A stretch of 64,000 bases of DNA from Myxococcus virescens (GCF_900101905.1 NZ_FNAJ01000004.1:186001-250000), one strand, 5' to 3'. Shown: positions 43,651 to 55,354, numbered from the stretch's first letter. Made by a program: numbers and translations. The notes: a model not told the origin generated them from the sequence alone.

Positions 43651-44259
43651 ATGCCTACCCTCGTCCTGGTCCGACACGGTCAGTCGCTGTGGAATCAAGA
43701 GAACCGCTTCACCGGCCTCGTCGACGTCCCCCTCACCGACCAGGGGCGCCAGGAGGCCCGGCGCGCGGCGGAGGCGCTGAAAGGGATGAAGTTCGACGTC
43801 GCCTATACGTCAGCGCTCATCCGGGCGCAGGAGACGCTGTCCATCCTCCTGGACGCGTTGGGACAGCAGGTCCCCACCATCCGGGACGCCGCCCTCAACG
43901 AGCGCAACTACGGCGACCTGCAGGGGCTCAACAAGGCGGACGCCGCGAAGCGTTGGGGGGACGCGCAAATCAAGGTGTGGCGCCGCTCCTTCGACGTGCC
44001 GCCCCCCAACGGCGAGTCCCTGGAGATGACGGCGGAGCGCGTGTTGCCGTTCTATGAGCGCGCCATCGCCGGGGACCTGCGCCTGGGGAAGAACGTGCTG
44101 GTGGTGGCCCACGGCAACTCCAACCGTTCCCTGGTGATGAAGCTGGACCACCTCACGGGGGAGCAGGTGGTGGGGCTGGAGCTGGCCACCGGGGTGCCGC
44201 TCGTCTACGAGATGTCGCCGGACGGCGAGGTGCTGTCCAAGCACACCGCGTCCCCCTGA
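43651..44259 (+). CDS. gpmA: 2,3-bisphosphoglycerate-dependent phosphoglycerate mutase
   Basis: 202 residues, shorter than the typical 228-250. It starts [20 protein letters not shown] with the phosphohistidine (His9) motif [18 protein letters not shown] and [18 protein letters not shown] are GpmA-specific blocks, and [11 protein letters not shown] carries the second His. It interconverts 3- and 2-phosphoglycerate in glycolysis. CTGGAGG just before the ATG fixes the start. The missing C-terminal tail may affect mutase/phosphatase balance; a broad-specificity phosphatase cannot be fully excluded. Confidence 0.88.
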   Translation: MPTLVLVRHGQSLWNQENRFTGLVDVPLTDQGRQEARRAAEALKGMKFDVAYTSALIRAQETLSILLDALGQQVPTIRDAALNERNYGDLQGLNKADAAKRWGDAQIKVWRRSFDVPPPNGESLEMTAERVLPFYERAIAGDLRLGKNVLVVAHGNSNRSLVMKLDHLTGEQVVGLELATGVPLVYEMSPDGEVLSKHTASP

Positions 44260-44452
44260 CTCAGGTGAAGGCACAGGGGGACTACCCATCCCCCTGGAGT
44301 CATGGGATACGCACGGCGGCGCGAGGACGGCTCAGGCCGCTCCAGGGGGAACTTCCGTGGTCCGGAGGCAGGCTGCACGCCCTACCGCGTCCGGTTGAAT
44401 GGAACCGGCCCCGGCGCGTCAGATGCTTCGAGCACATGAAAGGACGCTCCCC

Positions 44453-45121
44453 ATGAAGGCCCTGATCACCTCCCTCGCTCTCCTCTTCGCCCTTCCCTCC
44501 CTGGATGCCCACGCCCAAGCGGAAATGCGCCGTCCGCCCAGCCCGCCGCCGGGGCAGCAGATGCCGCAGCCGCACCATCCGCACCAGCCCAACTACCCGC
44601 CGCAGCACACCGGCAGCCAGGTGGTGGTGGACCGGCGGGAGTTGAACGAGCGCCTGGACCGGCTGGAGAAGCTGCTGAAGGAAGCCGAGCAGCGGATGAA
44701 CCGGCAGGAGCGCAACAAGTTCCGCAACGCCAAGGAGACGCTGAACTCCGTGCAGGACCTGGTGAACCGGGCGCCGCTGCTGGCCACCGTCCTCCCGCCG
44801 CCGGCGCCGATGCCGCCCCCGCAGCCGGTGGTGCGGCCCATCTCGGACAGCGAGCTGCGCCGCATCCACTCTTCCATCTCCCTGCAGACCTTCGCCGAGG
44901 ACAAGATGCGCGTGCTCGTCTCGGCGGCCCAGCACCACTACTTCCTGGTCTCCCAGGTGGGCCAGCTCCTGGGCAACTTCCAGTTCACCCAGGACAAGCT
45001 GGCCGTGGTGCGCGAGCTGAAGCCGTACATCCTGGACCCGCAGAACAGCCACACGCTCTACAGCCACTTCACCTTCTCCAGCGACAAGAAGCGGCTGGAC
45101 GACATTCTCTCGCAGCGCTGA
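44453..45121 (+). CDS. DUF4476-domain secreted protein
   Basis: 222 residues. The signal peptide is MKALITSLALLFALPSLDAHA. A Pro/Gln/His-rich linker, a coiled-coil-like stretch (RRELNERLDRLEKLLKEAEQ) and another Pro-rich hinge follow. From about 135 a DUF4476 domain runs to the end (ISDSELRRIHSSISLQTFAE, DKMRVLVSAAQHHYFLVSQV). The domain is widespread in myxobacteria and Bacteroidetes without a known role. An in-frame upstream start is unlikely because it precedes the signal peptide. Confidence 0.85.
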   Translation: MKALITSLALLFALPSLDAHAQAEMRRPPSPPPGQQMPQPHHPHQPNYPPQHTGSQVVVDRRELNERLDRLEKLLKEAEQRMNRQERNKFRNAKETLNSVQDLVNRAPLLATVLPPPAPMPPPQPVVRPISDSELRRIHSSISLQTFAEDKMRVLVSAAQHHYFLVSQVGQLLGNFQFTQDKLAVVRELKPYILDPQNSHTLYSHFTFSSDKKRLDDILSQR

Positions 45122-45194
45122 GCCGCGCGGGCTGACAGGCAGACAGCAGGACTCCGGGCGTCGCGGGAAGTGCTTCCGCGGCGCCCGTCGCGTT

Positions 45195-45773
45195 CTAGAA
45201 CGAGCACACCGGTCCGCGCGGGAAGAGACGTCCCGCCGTGGGGGGCGTGAAGGCGCGCTCCATGGCCTCCGCAGCCTCCGCCAGCGAGCCATGCGATGCC
45301 TCGATTCGGGCGAAGCGCGTCCGCATCCGGTCCAGGATTCCCGCGGGCAGCAGCCGCCGCGCCATGGGGAACACCTGCGCCTCCTCCACCGCGGTGTGCC
45401 CCCGGTACAGGCGCAACCAGTCATCCGCCGCGTCGAGCATGCGCGCGGGGTCCGTCTCCCCACCCCGAAGCATCGCCTCCGCCGCGCAGAGCATGGCCAC
45501 CGCGTGCTCGCTGCCGGTGCCGTGCTCGCCGGACACCTGGGCCAGCAGCCCGGGCGCCAGCGGCAGCCGGTGCGCCACCATCGTCTGGAAGAGCACCATC
45601 TCCTTCGCGTGGTGGCTGCCGTCCACGAAGGTGAGGAAGAAGTTCGCGGCGCGCAGGAAGAGCGAGGCCGAGACGAACTCCCCATCGCGCCCCTTCGCCA
45701 CCGCCCGCTCCAAGACGACCAGCACGCGCTGGATGTGGCGGTGCTCCTGGTTCAACACGTCCAATGCATCCAT
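45195..45773 (-). CDS. hemerythrin-domain protein
   Basis: 192 residues, a four-helix hemerythrin HHE domain. The metal ligands are visible: ALDVLNQEHRHIQRVLVVLE, FVDGSHHAKEMVLFQTMV, HGTGSEHAVAML and YRGHTAVEEAQVFPMAR. These His and Glu residues should bind a di-iron centre that senses or carries oxygen or nitric oxide. It starts 11 bp after the HemN gene on the same strand, so it is part of that operon. Confidence 0.88.
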   Translation of the reverse strand: MDALDVLNQEHRHIQRVLVVLERAVAKGRDGEFVSASLFLRAANFFLTFVDGSHHAKEMVLFQTMVAHRLPLAPGLLAQVSGEHGTGSEHAVAMLCAAEAMLRGGETDPARMLDAADDWLRLYRGHTAVEEAQVFPMARRLLPAGILDRMRTRFARIEASHGSLAEAAEAMERAFTPPTAGRLFPRGPVCSF

Positions 45774-45784
45774 GACCGACCCCT

Positions 45785-47158
45785 TCACACCGTGCGGGAA
45801 AAGCGGGGGCGCTCCGTCCCCGCGAGATACGCGTCGAACACCATGGCCACGTTGCGGACGAAGAGCCGCCCCATGGGCGTCAGCTCCAGCTGCGAGCCGG
45901 TGCGCGTCACCAGGCCATCGGCCTCGAACGCGCGCAGCCGCCCCAGCTCCGGCGCGAAGTAGTCGGCGCCGTCCGCCCCCAGGTCCACCCAGAAGTTGCA
46001 CATGAGCCGGGTGATGACCGCGCGGCGGCGCTGATCGTCCGCCGTCAATGACAAGCCCCGCTCCGTGGCCAGGCAGCCCTGGGAGACGCGCTCGTAGTAG
46101 CGCGGCAGCGCGCGGACATTCTGCGCATACGCGCCATCCACGTCGCTGATGCCGGTGCTGCCAATGGCCACCACGTCCGACGCGGCCTTGACGGTGTAGC
46201 CCTGGAAGTTACGGCCCAGCCGGCGCTCGGCCTGCGCGCGCGCCAGTTCGTCCTCGGGCACGGCGAAGTGGTCCATGCCGATGGGCCGATAGCCCGCGGA
46301 CACAAAGGCCGAGTAGGCGGAGCGGAACAACTCCAGCTTGGCGCGCCCGCTGGGAATGGCCTCCGCGGGCATGCGCCGCTGGTGCTTCAGCACCTCGGGC
46401 ATGAACGCGAAGGAGTAGACGGCCAGCCGGTCCGGCCGCATCGACAACACCGTGTCCAGCGTGCGGGCCCACCCCTCGGCGTCCTGGTGCGGCAGGCCGT
46501 AGATGAGGTCGAAGTTCACGCCCTTGAAGCCCAGCAGCCGCGCGTGCTCCAGCAGCGCCCGCGTCTCCTCCGGGGACTGGATGCGGTTGGTGACCGCCTG
46601 CACGCGCGCGTCGAAGTCCTGCAGGCCCATGGACACGCGGTTGAAGCCCAGGCTCCGCAGCAGCGTGAGCTGGCCGGGCGTCGTCACGGCCGGGTGGATT
46701 TCGATGGCCACCTCCGCGTCCGACGCGATGCGGAAGCGGCGGGTGAGCGCCGTCCACAGCCGTTCGAGCTGCCGCTCATCCAGGAAGGTGGGCGTCCCTC
46801 CACCCCAGTGAATCTGGGACAAGGAGCGCCGCCAGCCGAGCCGCTGCACCACCAGGTCCAGCTCCATCTCCAGATGATCGATGTACTGGTCCGCCGCGGC
46901 CCGGTCCCGGCTGATGACGACGTTGCAGCCGCAGTACCAGCAGAGGCTGCGGCAGAAGGGCAAGTGCACGTAGAGCGACAGCGGCTCGGCGTGCTCCCGG
47001 GAGCCTGCATGCTCGAGCCGCTCCACCAGGTGCTCCGGACCGAAGTCCTTCCGCCACTCGGGCGCCGTGGGGTAGCTGGTGTAGCGAGGGCCGGAGACGT
47101 CGTACCGGCTCAGCAGGGCTTCGGGTGGCGTGGGGACTTCCTGGCGGGGGGGCTCCAT
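45785..47158 (-). CDS. hemN: oxygen-independent coproporphyrinogen III oxidase
   Basis: 457 residues. The true HemN start signature RYTSYPTAPEW (25-35) separates it from HemW. The radical SAM cluster Cys are at 69, 73 and 76 (FCRSLCWYCGCNV). It also has IHWGGGTPTFL, GLQDFDARVQAVTNRIQ and YGLPHQDAEGW. It oxidatively decarboxylates coproporphyrinogen III without oxygen, making heme under low oxygen, which fits the cbb3 oxidase genes nearby. Followed by the hemerythrin gene. Confidence 0.93.
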   Translation of the reverse strand: MEPPRQEVPTPPEALLSRYDVSGPRYTSYPTAPEWRKDFGPEHLVERLEHAGSREHAEPLSLYVHLPFCRSLCWYCGCNVVISRDRAAADQYIDHLEMELDLVVQRLGWRRSLSQIHWGGGTPTFLDERQLERLWTALTRRFRIASDAEVAIEIHPAVTTPGQLTLLRSLGFNRVSMGLQDFDARVQAVTNRIQSPEETRALLEHARLLGFKGVNFDLIYGLPHQDAEGWARTLDTVLSMRPDRLAVYSFAFMPEVLKHQRRMPAEAIPSGRAKLELFRSAYSAFVSAGYRPIGMDHFAVPEDELARAQAERRLGRNFQGYTVKAASDVVAIGSTGISDVDGAYAQNVRALPRYYERVSQGCLATERGLSLTADDQRRRAVITRLMCNFWVDLGADGADYFAPELGRLRAFEADGLVTRTGSQLELTPMGRLFVRNVAMVFDAYLAGTERPRFSRTV

Positions 47159-47616
47159 CTCACCGCTTCACCATTCCAAGCCTCGTGCCAGGATCATCCA
47201 GGACGGGCCAGGGACGGGAACCGGCGAGGATCGCGCACGATTTGCGACTCCCCCCAGGCCCTGTGCAAGTCCTGCGCAAACAAACGGATGCACCTACGCA
47301 TCTGGCAGTACCGGCCAAGCCCCGGCCAGGACGAATGTCCCGAACTTCAGCGCCACAAAGGACGCATCGGCTTCCCAATTGGGACGCACCACCTGCAACA
47401 ACAGGAGCCAGGTTCACAGCACACCCAAACTGGATCTTTAAACCGCCGCAACAACAAACACAGGACACACCTCGATCAATCCATCAAGACTCAATTCCAA
47501 TCCCCTCCACACGCAACCATCATTCGACAATTCAAACCAAAGCCAATAGATAGACTTGCCTGCCAAGACGGGCCCGGAAGCAGAAACCATCATCCACTAG
47601 CGAAACGAGACCCAAC
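47159..47616. other. A/C-rich, low-GC non-coding region
   Basis: 458 bp with no supportable gene. From about 47280 onward it is clearly less GC-rich than its surroundings (near half by eye) and has strong strand bias: the top strand is rich in C and A and poor in G and T. It lies between the leftward hemN start and the rightward Cys-rich lipoprotein gene, so it must hold both promoters. Confidence 0.6.
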
Positions 47617-47910
47617 ATGAAGCGTGCGTCAACTACGTTGGCAGCAGCATTTTGCATTGCACTCGGCATGACGGCATGTGGCCCAGGTTCCGCCCCGGAG
47701 GGAACGCCGGAAACTTCGACTGAGTCGAACGAAGTAAGCGCCCAGGCCTGCTCCCTGCACGGATGGTGGACGTGCCCAGACGATGGCACCGAGTTCCCAT
47801 GGGATTCCGAAACGTGCACCGTGCCAGCCACGAAGACGAAGACCTACATGCGAACTGTCTGCGAGAGCTACTGCACCGCGACCTGTGTGGCCACGGACGC
47901 GGACGCCTGA
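47617..47910 (+). CDS. small Cys-rich lipoprotein
   Basis: 97 residues. Signal with lipobox (FCIALGMTACG, Cys21), then a Pro/Thr/Ser/Glu linker (SAPEGTPETSTESNEVSAQA) and a 45-residue Cys-rich core (ACSLHGWWTCPDDGTEF, CTVPATKTKT, CESYCTATCVA). Six Cys suggest three disulphides. Not a recognised family. Start is at the first ATG after the A/C-rich region. Its function is unknown. Confidence 0.75.
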   Translation: MKRASTTLAAAFCIALGMTACGPGSAPEGTPETSTESNEVSAQACSLHGWWTCPDDGTEFPWDSETCTVPATKTKTYMRTVCESYCTATCVATDADA

Positions 47911-47985
47911 TTGCCACTGGGATTTCAGCCGCCATGAGCGGTTTGCCCAGGACCGGATGAACCACGGTCCACCGTGAGAAGCCGA

Positions 47986-48018
47986 GCCAGGTGACGTTCT
48001 TCATCGACGTCACCTGGC
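47986..48018. terminator. perfect 12-bp inverted repeat, bidirectional terminator
   Basis: gccaggtgacgt and acgtcacctggc pair around a 9-base loop (tcttcatcg), between the small lipoprotein gene and the end of the converging ccoG gene. Downstream on the top strand, atttctctatc is fairly T-rich. The position and the stem make it a good terminator candidate for both genes. Confidence 0.7.
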
Positions 48019-48037
48019 ATTTCTCTATCATCTCATG

Positions 48038-49459
48038 TCAACCGCCCTTGGCGGCAGGTCCCAGGAACCGGGCCTCCATGCGCTTCACTTCACCGGAGGC
48101 CGCGTCGGCCACCTCGACGGTGAAGTGGAACGGCAGCTCCGTTCCGCCTTGCTCCACGGTGATGAACAGCGGCACTCGGAAGCTCTCCAGCGAGGCGAGC
48201 GTCACCTGCGCCTGTGGCACCACCACCTTCGCGGGCACGGGACTGTCCACGCGGATGGTGAGCACCGTCTCGGAGGGATTCTTGTTCACCAGGTGCAGTT
48301 CGAACTGGTTGCGCACCGTGCCCTGCTCGACGACGTAGGGCATGCCCTGGAAGCGCAGCAGGTTCGCCTCGAAGGGCACGCGCCGCACCAGGCTCAGCGT
48401 GAGGCCCACCACCGCCACCAGCATCAACGCGCCGTAGATGAACAAGCGGGGCCGGAGCACCCGCCGCGGCTGCCCGTCCAATCCGTTGAGCGAGTCATAG
48501 CGGATGAGCCCACGCGGCCGGCCCAGCTTGTCCATGACGCCGTCGCACGCATCCACGCACTGCGCGCACGCCAGACAGTCCATCTGCAAGCCATTGCGGA
48601 TGTCGATGCCCGTGGGGCACACGGCCACGCACTTGAAGCAGTCCACGCAGTCGCCGCGCGGAGGCGGGGCCGGGACACCCGGAGCGGCCTTGATGAGGCG
48701 GCCCCGGGGTTCTCCGCGCCGCGTGTCATAGCCGACGATGAGCGAGTCCCGGTCCTGCATCGCAGACTGGAGGCGGCCATACGGGCACACCACCACGCAG
48801 AGCTGCTCACGGAACCACGCGAAGTTGAAGTACAGCGCACCCGTCACGGCCATGGCCCAGGTGAAGGCCACCGGCGAAGCCACTGGGCCATCGGCCACCA
48901 TCGCGACGAGCCCTCCCGCCGAGACGAAGAGGCTCAACGCCGCGTGGGAGATGAGCAGCGACACCGCGACGTACGCGCCATGCTTGAGCACCGCCCGCGC
49001 CACGCGCCCGGGCGTCCACGGCTCCTTCGCGGCCTTCAGCCGCCGCTCCCGGGGCCCATCGATGAACCGCTCGATGGGACGATAGAGCGCCTCCAGGAAC
49101 ACCGTCTGGGGACACGCCCAGCCGCACCACACGCGTCCCAGCCACGCGGTGAAGAACAGCAGGCCGAAGCCCACCGACGTCAGCAAGAACAGGACGCGCC
49201 AGAAGTCCTGCGCATTGTACGTGCCCCCGAAGAGATAGAAGCGGCGCGCCGCCACATCCAGGTGCACCGCCGGGTGGCCCCCCACCTCCACCAGTGGAAG
49301 GGCCAGGTAGATGGCGATGAGGACCGCGAAGCCCACCCGCCGCCGAGTGATGAACCGGCCGCGAACGTCCGCCGGGTGGAGCGCCAGCCGCGAACCATCC
49401 GCGTGGATGGACGTGAGCTGGTCGATGCGCGGGCCATCCCGCTGCGGTGCCGCCGACAT
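48038..49459 (-). CDS. ccoG: cytochrome cbb3 oxidase accessory ferredoxin-type protein CcoG
   Basis: 473 residues. Membrane segments (RVGFAVLIAIYLALPLVEVG, WRVLFLLTSVGFGLLFFTAW) enclose CGWACPQTVFLEALYRPIER, then the double ferredoxin-type cluster region CVDCFKCVAVCPTGIDIRNG and CLACAQCVDACD. The C-terminus is the periplasmic Ig-like domain of FixG/CcoG (from about 400). In other bacteria CcoG reduces copper for cbb3 assembly. GAGAGGA upstream of the ATG fixes the start. It is the last gene of the cco operon. Confidence 0.93.
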   Translation of the reverse strand: MSAAPQRDGPRIDQLTSIHADGSRLALHPADVRGRFITRRRVGFAVLIAIYLALPLVEVGGHPAVHLDVAARRFYLFGGTYNAQDFWRVLFLLTSVGFGLLFFTAWLGRVWCGWACPQTVFLEALYRPIERFIDGPRERRLKAAKEPWTPGRVARAVLKHGAYVAVSLLISHAALSLFVSAGGLVAMVADGPVASPVAFTWAMAVTGALYFNFAWFREQLCVVVCPYGRLQSAMQDRDSLIVGYDTRRGEPRGRLIKAAPGVPAPPPRGDCVDCFKCVAVCPTGIDIRNGLQMDCLACAQCVDACDGVMDKLGRPRGLIRYDSLNGLDGQPRRVLRPRLFIYGALMLVAVVGLTLSLVRRVPFEANLLRFQGMPYVVEQGTVRNQFELHLVNKNPSETVLTIRVDSPVPAKVVVPQAQVTLASLESFRVPLFITVEQGGTELPFHFTVEVADAASGEVKRMEARFLGPAAKGG

Positions 49460-49479
49460 GGCTGCTTCCTCTCCGTGAG

Positions 49480-50031
49480 CTACGGCTGCTCGGGCTCGCC
49501 CTGCGGCTCCTTGCCGCCAGGCGCGTTGGTGCCCTTGAGCGTGAGCAGATAGGCGGTGACGGCCTTGACGCGCTCGGCGCCCAGAGTGCGCTCCCACGCG
49601 GGCATGCCCTTGGCCACCACGCCGTCCGCCACGACCTTGTGGATGGCCATGGGCCCGCCACCGTGCATCCAGTACGCGTCCGTCAGGTTGGGGCCGATGG
49701 AGCCCTGCCCCTGCACGCCGTGACAGGCCGCGCAGTTCGCCTGGAACACCTGCTTGCCGCTCTCCAGGGAGGCCGGGTCCTTGGCCAGCGCGAGCAGCAT
49801 GCTGTCCGACGCCGGCGCGTTTCCGGACGCGCGCTTCGCCACCTCCGCGGACTCAGCGGCGTACTCGCCGAGCTGTCCGGGCCCCGCCTCGGCGATGTGG
49901 TACCAGAACCAGTACCCCGCGCTGAAGATGATGGACGTCCAGAGGATGAACAGCCACCAATTGGGCAGGTGGTTGTCGTGTTCCTCGATGCCGTCATAGA
50001 CGGAGTGCACCAGCGGCTTGTCACTGCTCAT
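49480..50031 (-). CDS. ccoP: cbb3 oxidase subunit III (CcoP), monoheme form
   Basis: 183 residues. A single membrane helix (WWLFILWTSIIFSAGYWFWY, about 25-45) is the usual CcoP anchor. The one heme c site is CAACH at 100-104, with the likely Met ligand at 143 (GMPAW). Canonical CcoP has about 300 residues and two hemes, so this is a shortened version. GGGAGGT inside the upstream gene provides the ribosome site; its start overlaps ccoQ by 11 bp. Confidence 0.9.
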   Translation of the reverse strand: MSSDKPLVHSVYDGIEEHDNHLPNWWLFILWTSIIFSAGYWFWYHIAEAGPGQLGEYAAESAEVAKRASGNAPASDSMLLALAKDPASLESGKQVFQANCAACHGVQGQGSIGPNLTDAYWMHGGGPMAIHKVVADGVVAKGMPAWERTLGAERVKAVTAYLLTLKGTNAPGGKEPQGEPEQP

Positions 50032-50202
50032 GGCGGACCTCCCCCTGCTCGCTCAGCGGCATCCGCGCGAGCGCGTCGAAGTCCCCGCTGCGCCGCGCCA
50101 CGAACACCCAGGCGACGACGCCGAGGAACACCGCGATGAACAGGACCAAGGCGAAGAGGGGCAGCTCGGTGAGCGACATCCCTTGATAGAATTGCTTGTA
50201 CA

Positions 50203-50203
<1 letters not shown>
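50021..50203 (-). CDS. ccoQ: cbb3 oxidase subunit IV (CcoQ-like)
   Basis: 60 residues. MYKQFYQGMSLTELPLFALV starts one membrane helix (ELPLFALVLFIAVFLGVVAW) followed by a polar tail (RRSGDFDALARMPLSEQG), as in CcoQ/FixQ, which stabilises the oxidase. The TGATG at its start overlaps the ccoNO stop by one base, and it overlaps ccoP at its end. Confidence 0.85.
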
Positions 50204-52584
<2,381 letters not shown>

Positions 52585-52588
52585 GGCT

Positions 52589-52780
52589 TCACTCCTGGGA
52601 AGCGGAGGGCGGAGGCTCGGGAGCACGCGGCGCCGGAGCGGCGCTGTCGTCTTCGAGCGGGAAGAGCGAGAGCCGGTCGGCGTGCTCGTGGTCGCGGTGG
52701 CGCACGCTGTAGACGAACAGCAGCACCGAGCTGGCGACGAGCATCAGGCTCACGAAGACCTGGAGGACGAGGACGTTCAT
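52589..52780 (-). CDS. ccoS: cbb3 oxidase assembly protein CcoS
   Basis: 63 residues. One membrane helix (MNVLVLQVFVSLMLVASSVLLFVYSV) and a polar tail (HRDHEHADRLSLFPLEDD) are the CcoS/FixS pattern. It is needed for cofactor insertion into the oxidase. GGGAGGTG sits just before the ATG. The ATGA overlaps the stop of the upstream ccoI gene, so the two are translationally coupled. Confidence 0.88.
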   Translation of the reverse strand: MNVLVLQVFVSLMLVASSVLLFVYSVRHRDHEHADRLSLFPLEDDSAAPAPRAPEPPPSASQE

Positions 52781-55305
52781 GCCGGCACCTCCCGAAGCGG
52801 CGGCGTGGGCGAGGCGGCAGCGCGCTCGCGTGAGGCGGACAGCCACCACACCGTGAAGAGCACGGTGGCCAGACTGGTGGCGGGCATGGCCACGGCGGCG
52901 CGCAGGGGCGTCATCCAACCCGCGAGGCACACGGCGACGGCCACCACGTTGTAGCTCACCGCCAGGACCAGCAGCCGGCGCACCACCTGGCGCAACCGGG
53001 CCGACAACCGCAGTGCCTCGCGGATGGCGCCCAGGCCTTCGCCCAGGAGGAAGAAGTCGCTCTTGCCGGGCATCACCGGCCGGTCGATGGCGGGCGTACC
53101 CGCGCAGAGGGCTCGCTCGAAGGCGAGGCTGTCGTTGACGCCGTCGCCCAGGTACAGCGTGTCCGCCGCGTCCAGCTTCGCGACGGCCTCCGCCTTGTCC
53201 TCGGGACGCTGGCCACTCAGGGTGCGCTGGGTGGAAATGCCCAGCGCGGCGGCCATGTCATTCACGCGGCCCTGGCTGTCCCCGGAGATGAGCCACACCT
53301 CGCGGCCCTCTCCCTGGAGCGCCTGGACCTCACGGCGCGCGTCGGGACGTACCGACTCCCGGAGCTGGAAGAAGGCCACTGGCACGCCGTCACGGGTCAG
53401 CACCGGGCCCGCGGCGAGGCCCGAACCGGAGAGGAGGACCTCCACTCGCCCACTCGGCCTGGAGTGGCGGCTCGCGGGGCCGCCCCACGCACGCGACGCG
53501 CCATCCATGGGCTCGTGGTCCGGCAGCCCTGTGTCCACCGCTTCGGTGGCCCAGTCCGCGCGGCCCAGCCGCCAGCGCACGCCTTCTCGATTCAGCTCGA
53601 GCCCCTGGCCCGCGAGCTCCGACACACGCGCCTCCGAATTGAAGCGCGCGCCTTCCCGAGCCAGCGCGGCCGCGAGGCAGCGACTGGCGGGGTGGTTGCT
53701 GCGCGACACCAGGTCGAAGGCGATGTCGCGCGACGCGGGCGTCAACCCCGCCACGGCGGCGCGGTCCACCAACTCCAGCCGTCCCAGCGTCAGCGTCCCC
53801 GTCTTGTCGAAGAGCACCTTTCGCACGCGCGGCAGCCGGTCCAGCAGGTCCGTGCTCCGGATGAAGAAGCCGCCGCGGCGCAGGCGCGCCTGGACCAACT
53901 CGTAGGCCAGCGGCGTGGCGATACCGATGGCGCACGGGCACGTCACCACCAGCAACGCCACCGCTACCTCCAGCGCCTTGTCCGGCCCGGCGGGCCACCA
54001 CAGCGCGAGCCCCAACGCGGAGACGAAGAGCACCGTGACGACCCAGCGGCGCGACACGCGGTCCCAGAAGCGGGTGTGCAGCGCGGGGCCCCCCACGCCC
54101 GTGGGCGCCCGGCGGAGCAACGCCACCAGCGGCGAGTCGGTGAACGCCTGCTTCGCCTGGACACGCACGGCCTTGCGCCCGGCGTTGAACGCGCCCGCGG
54201 GCAACGCACCGCCCTGCCCCACCGCGCGCTCGCCGGGCTCGCCCGTAATCCAATCCGTGGACACGCGGGCCCCCGAATCGAGCAGCACCGCGTCCACCGG
54301 CACCAGGTCCCCCGGCGCAATCACCAGCACGTCGCCGTCGGCCACCTCGGCGGCGCGCACGGTGGCGAGCCGCGCGCCCTCTTCCCTGCGCACGAAGAGC
54401 CCCTCCGCCCCGTCGTCATCCAGCAGGAAGCGCCGGTTGCGCTCCAACACACGCTGCTGGAGCCACCGTCCCACCAGCATCAGCGTGACGAAGGTGTTGA
54501 GCGTGTCGAAGTACGCCAGGTCGCCGCGCCCTCCGCGCGCCTGCGCCAGCGACATGCCGAACACCAGCAGGATGCCCAGGGCAATGGGCAGGTCCAGGTG
54601 CAGCACGCCGCGCCGCAAGCCCTGAAGCGCGGAGCGGAAGAAGGGCCAGCCTCCCACCACCACGACCGCGGACGACAGCCACAGACTCAGCCGTGTGAAG
54701 AGACGGAAGACATCGCCATCCTCCGGCGTGAGCCCCACGTAGAAGCTCACCGAGAACAGCATCACGTTCATCGACAGCGCGGCGCAGATGCCCAGGCGGA
54801 TGGGCAGGTCCAGGCTCGTGCGCTCCGGGCGCTTGCGGCTGGGTCCGAAGAGGTAGCCAAAGCCCTCCACGCCGCGAAGGAACTCCGCCACGTCGAAAGC
54901 GCCGCGCCGCCACAGCATCCGCACCTTGCCCAGGGCCGGGTCCACCGTCAGACCCGCCCCGCCCGGCTGCCGGCGGAACAGCTCGTTCATCAGCCACACA
55001 CATGCGGCGCAGTGGATGCCCTGCACGTCCAGCTCGAGCGCGCACAAGGGGCCAGGAGTCGACTCCGCGCGGCTCATGAGCGGCTCCAGCCACGCGAACG
55101 CGCGTTCCTTGCGCGGCTCAGGCGCGGGCGCTGTCTTTCCTTGCGCGAGCTGGTAGTAGCGCGTGAGCCCCTGCTCCACGAGCAGGCCGTGCACGGCCTC
55201 GCACCCCACACAGCAGAAGTCGCGCGCCGCGCCCCCCGGAGGAACGGGGCTGCCGCAGTGGAGACAGGCGGCCGGAGCAGGCTCCGATGTCGTGGAGGCA
55301 GGCAT
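52777..55305 (-). CDS. ccoI: copper-exporting P-type ATPase CcoI
   Basis: 842 residues. An N-terminal Cys-rich motif (CLHCGSPVPPGGAARDFCCVGC) and heavy-metal domain with CAAC near residue 100 precede eight membrane helices. Kept motifs: CPC (near 455), DKTGT (near 499), TGEP, SNHPASR and GDGVND (near 723). CcoI/FixI moves copper into the periplasm for the cbb3 oxidase. It heads the operon ccoI-ccoS-ccoNO-ccoQ-ccoP-ccoG and is divergent from a TauE/SafE gene, 49 bp away. Confidence 0.93.
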   Translation of the reverse strand: MPASTTSEPAPAACLHCGSPVPPGGAARDFCCVGCEAVHGLLVEQGLTRYYQLAQGKTAPAPEPRKERAFAWLEPLMSRAESTPGPLCALELDVQGIHCAACVWLMNELFRRQPGGAGLTVDPALGKVRMLWRRGAFDVAEFLRGVEGFGYLFGPSRKRPERTSLDLPIRLGICAALSMNVMLFSVSFYVGLTPEDGDVFRLFTRLSLWLSSAVVVVGGWPFFRSALQGLRRGVLHLDLPIALGILLVFGMSLAQARGGRGDLAYFDTLNTFVTLMLVGRWLQQRVLERNRRFLLDDDGAEGLFVRREEGARLATVRAAEVADGDVLVIAPGDLVPVDAVLLDSGARVSTDWITGEPGERAVGQGGALPAGAFNAGRKAVRVQAKQAFTDSPLVALLRRAPTGVGGPALHTRFWDRVSRRWVVTVLFVSALGLALWWPAGPDKALEVAVALLVVTCPCAIGIATPLAYELVQARLRRGGFFIRSTDLLDRLPRVRKVLFDKTGTLTLGRLELVDRAAVAGLTPASRDIAFDLVSRSNHPASRCLAAALAREGARFNSEARVSELAGQGLELNREGVRWRLGRADWATEAVDTGLPDHEPMDGASRAWGGPASRHSRPSGRVEVLLSGSGLAAGPVLTRDGVPVAFFQLRESVRPDARREVQALQGEGREVWLISGDSQGRVNDMAAALGISTQRTLSGQRPEDKAEAVAKLDAADTLYLGDGVNDSLAFERALCAGTPAIDRPVMPGKSDFFLLGEGLGAIREALRLSARLRQVVRRLLVLAVSYNVVAVAVCLAGWMTPLRAAVAMPATSLATVLFTVWWLSASRERAAASPTPPLREVPA

Positions 55306-55354
55306 TCACGATGTCACCTTGCGAACGGCATGCCTGTTGCGATGCACCGCGCTC

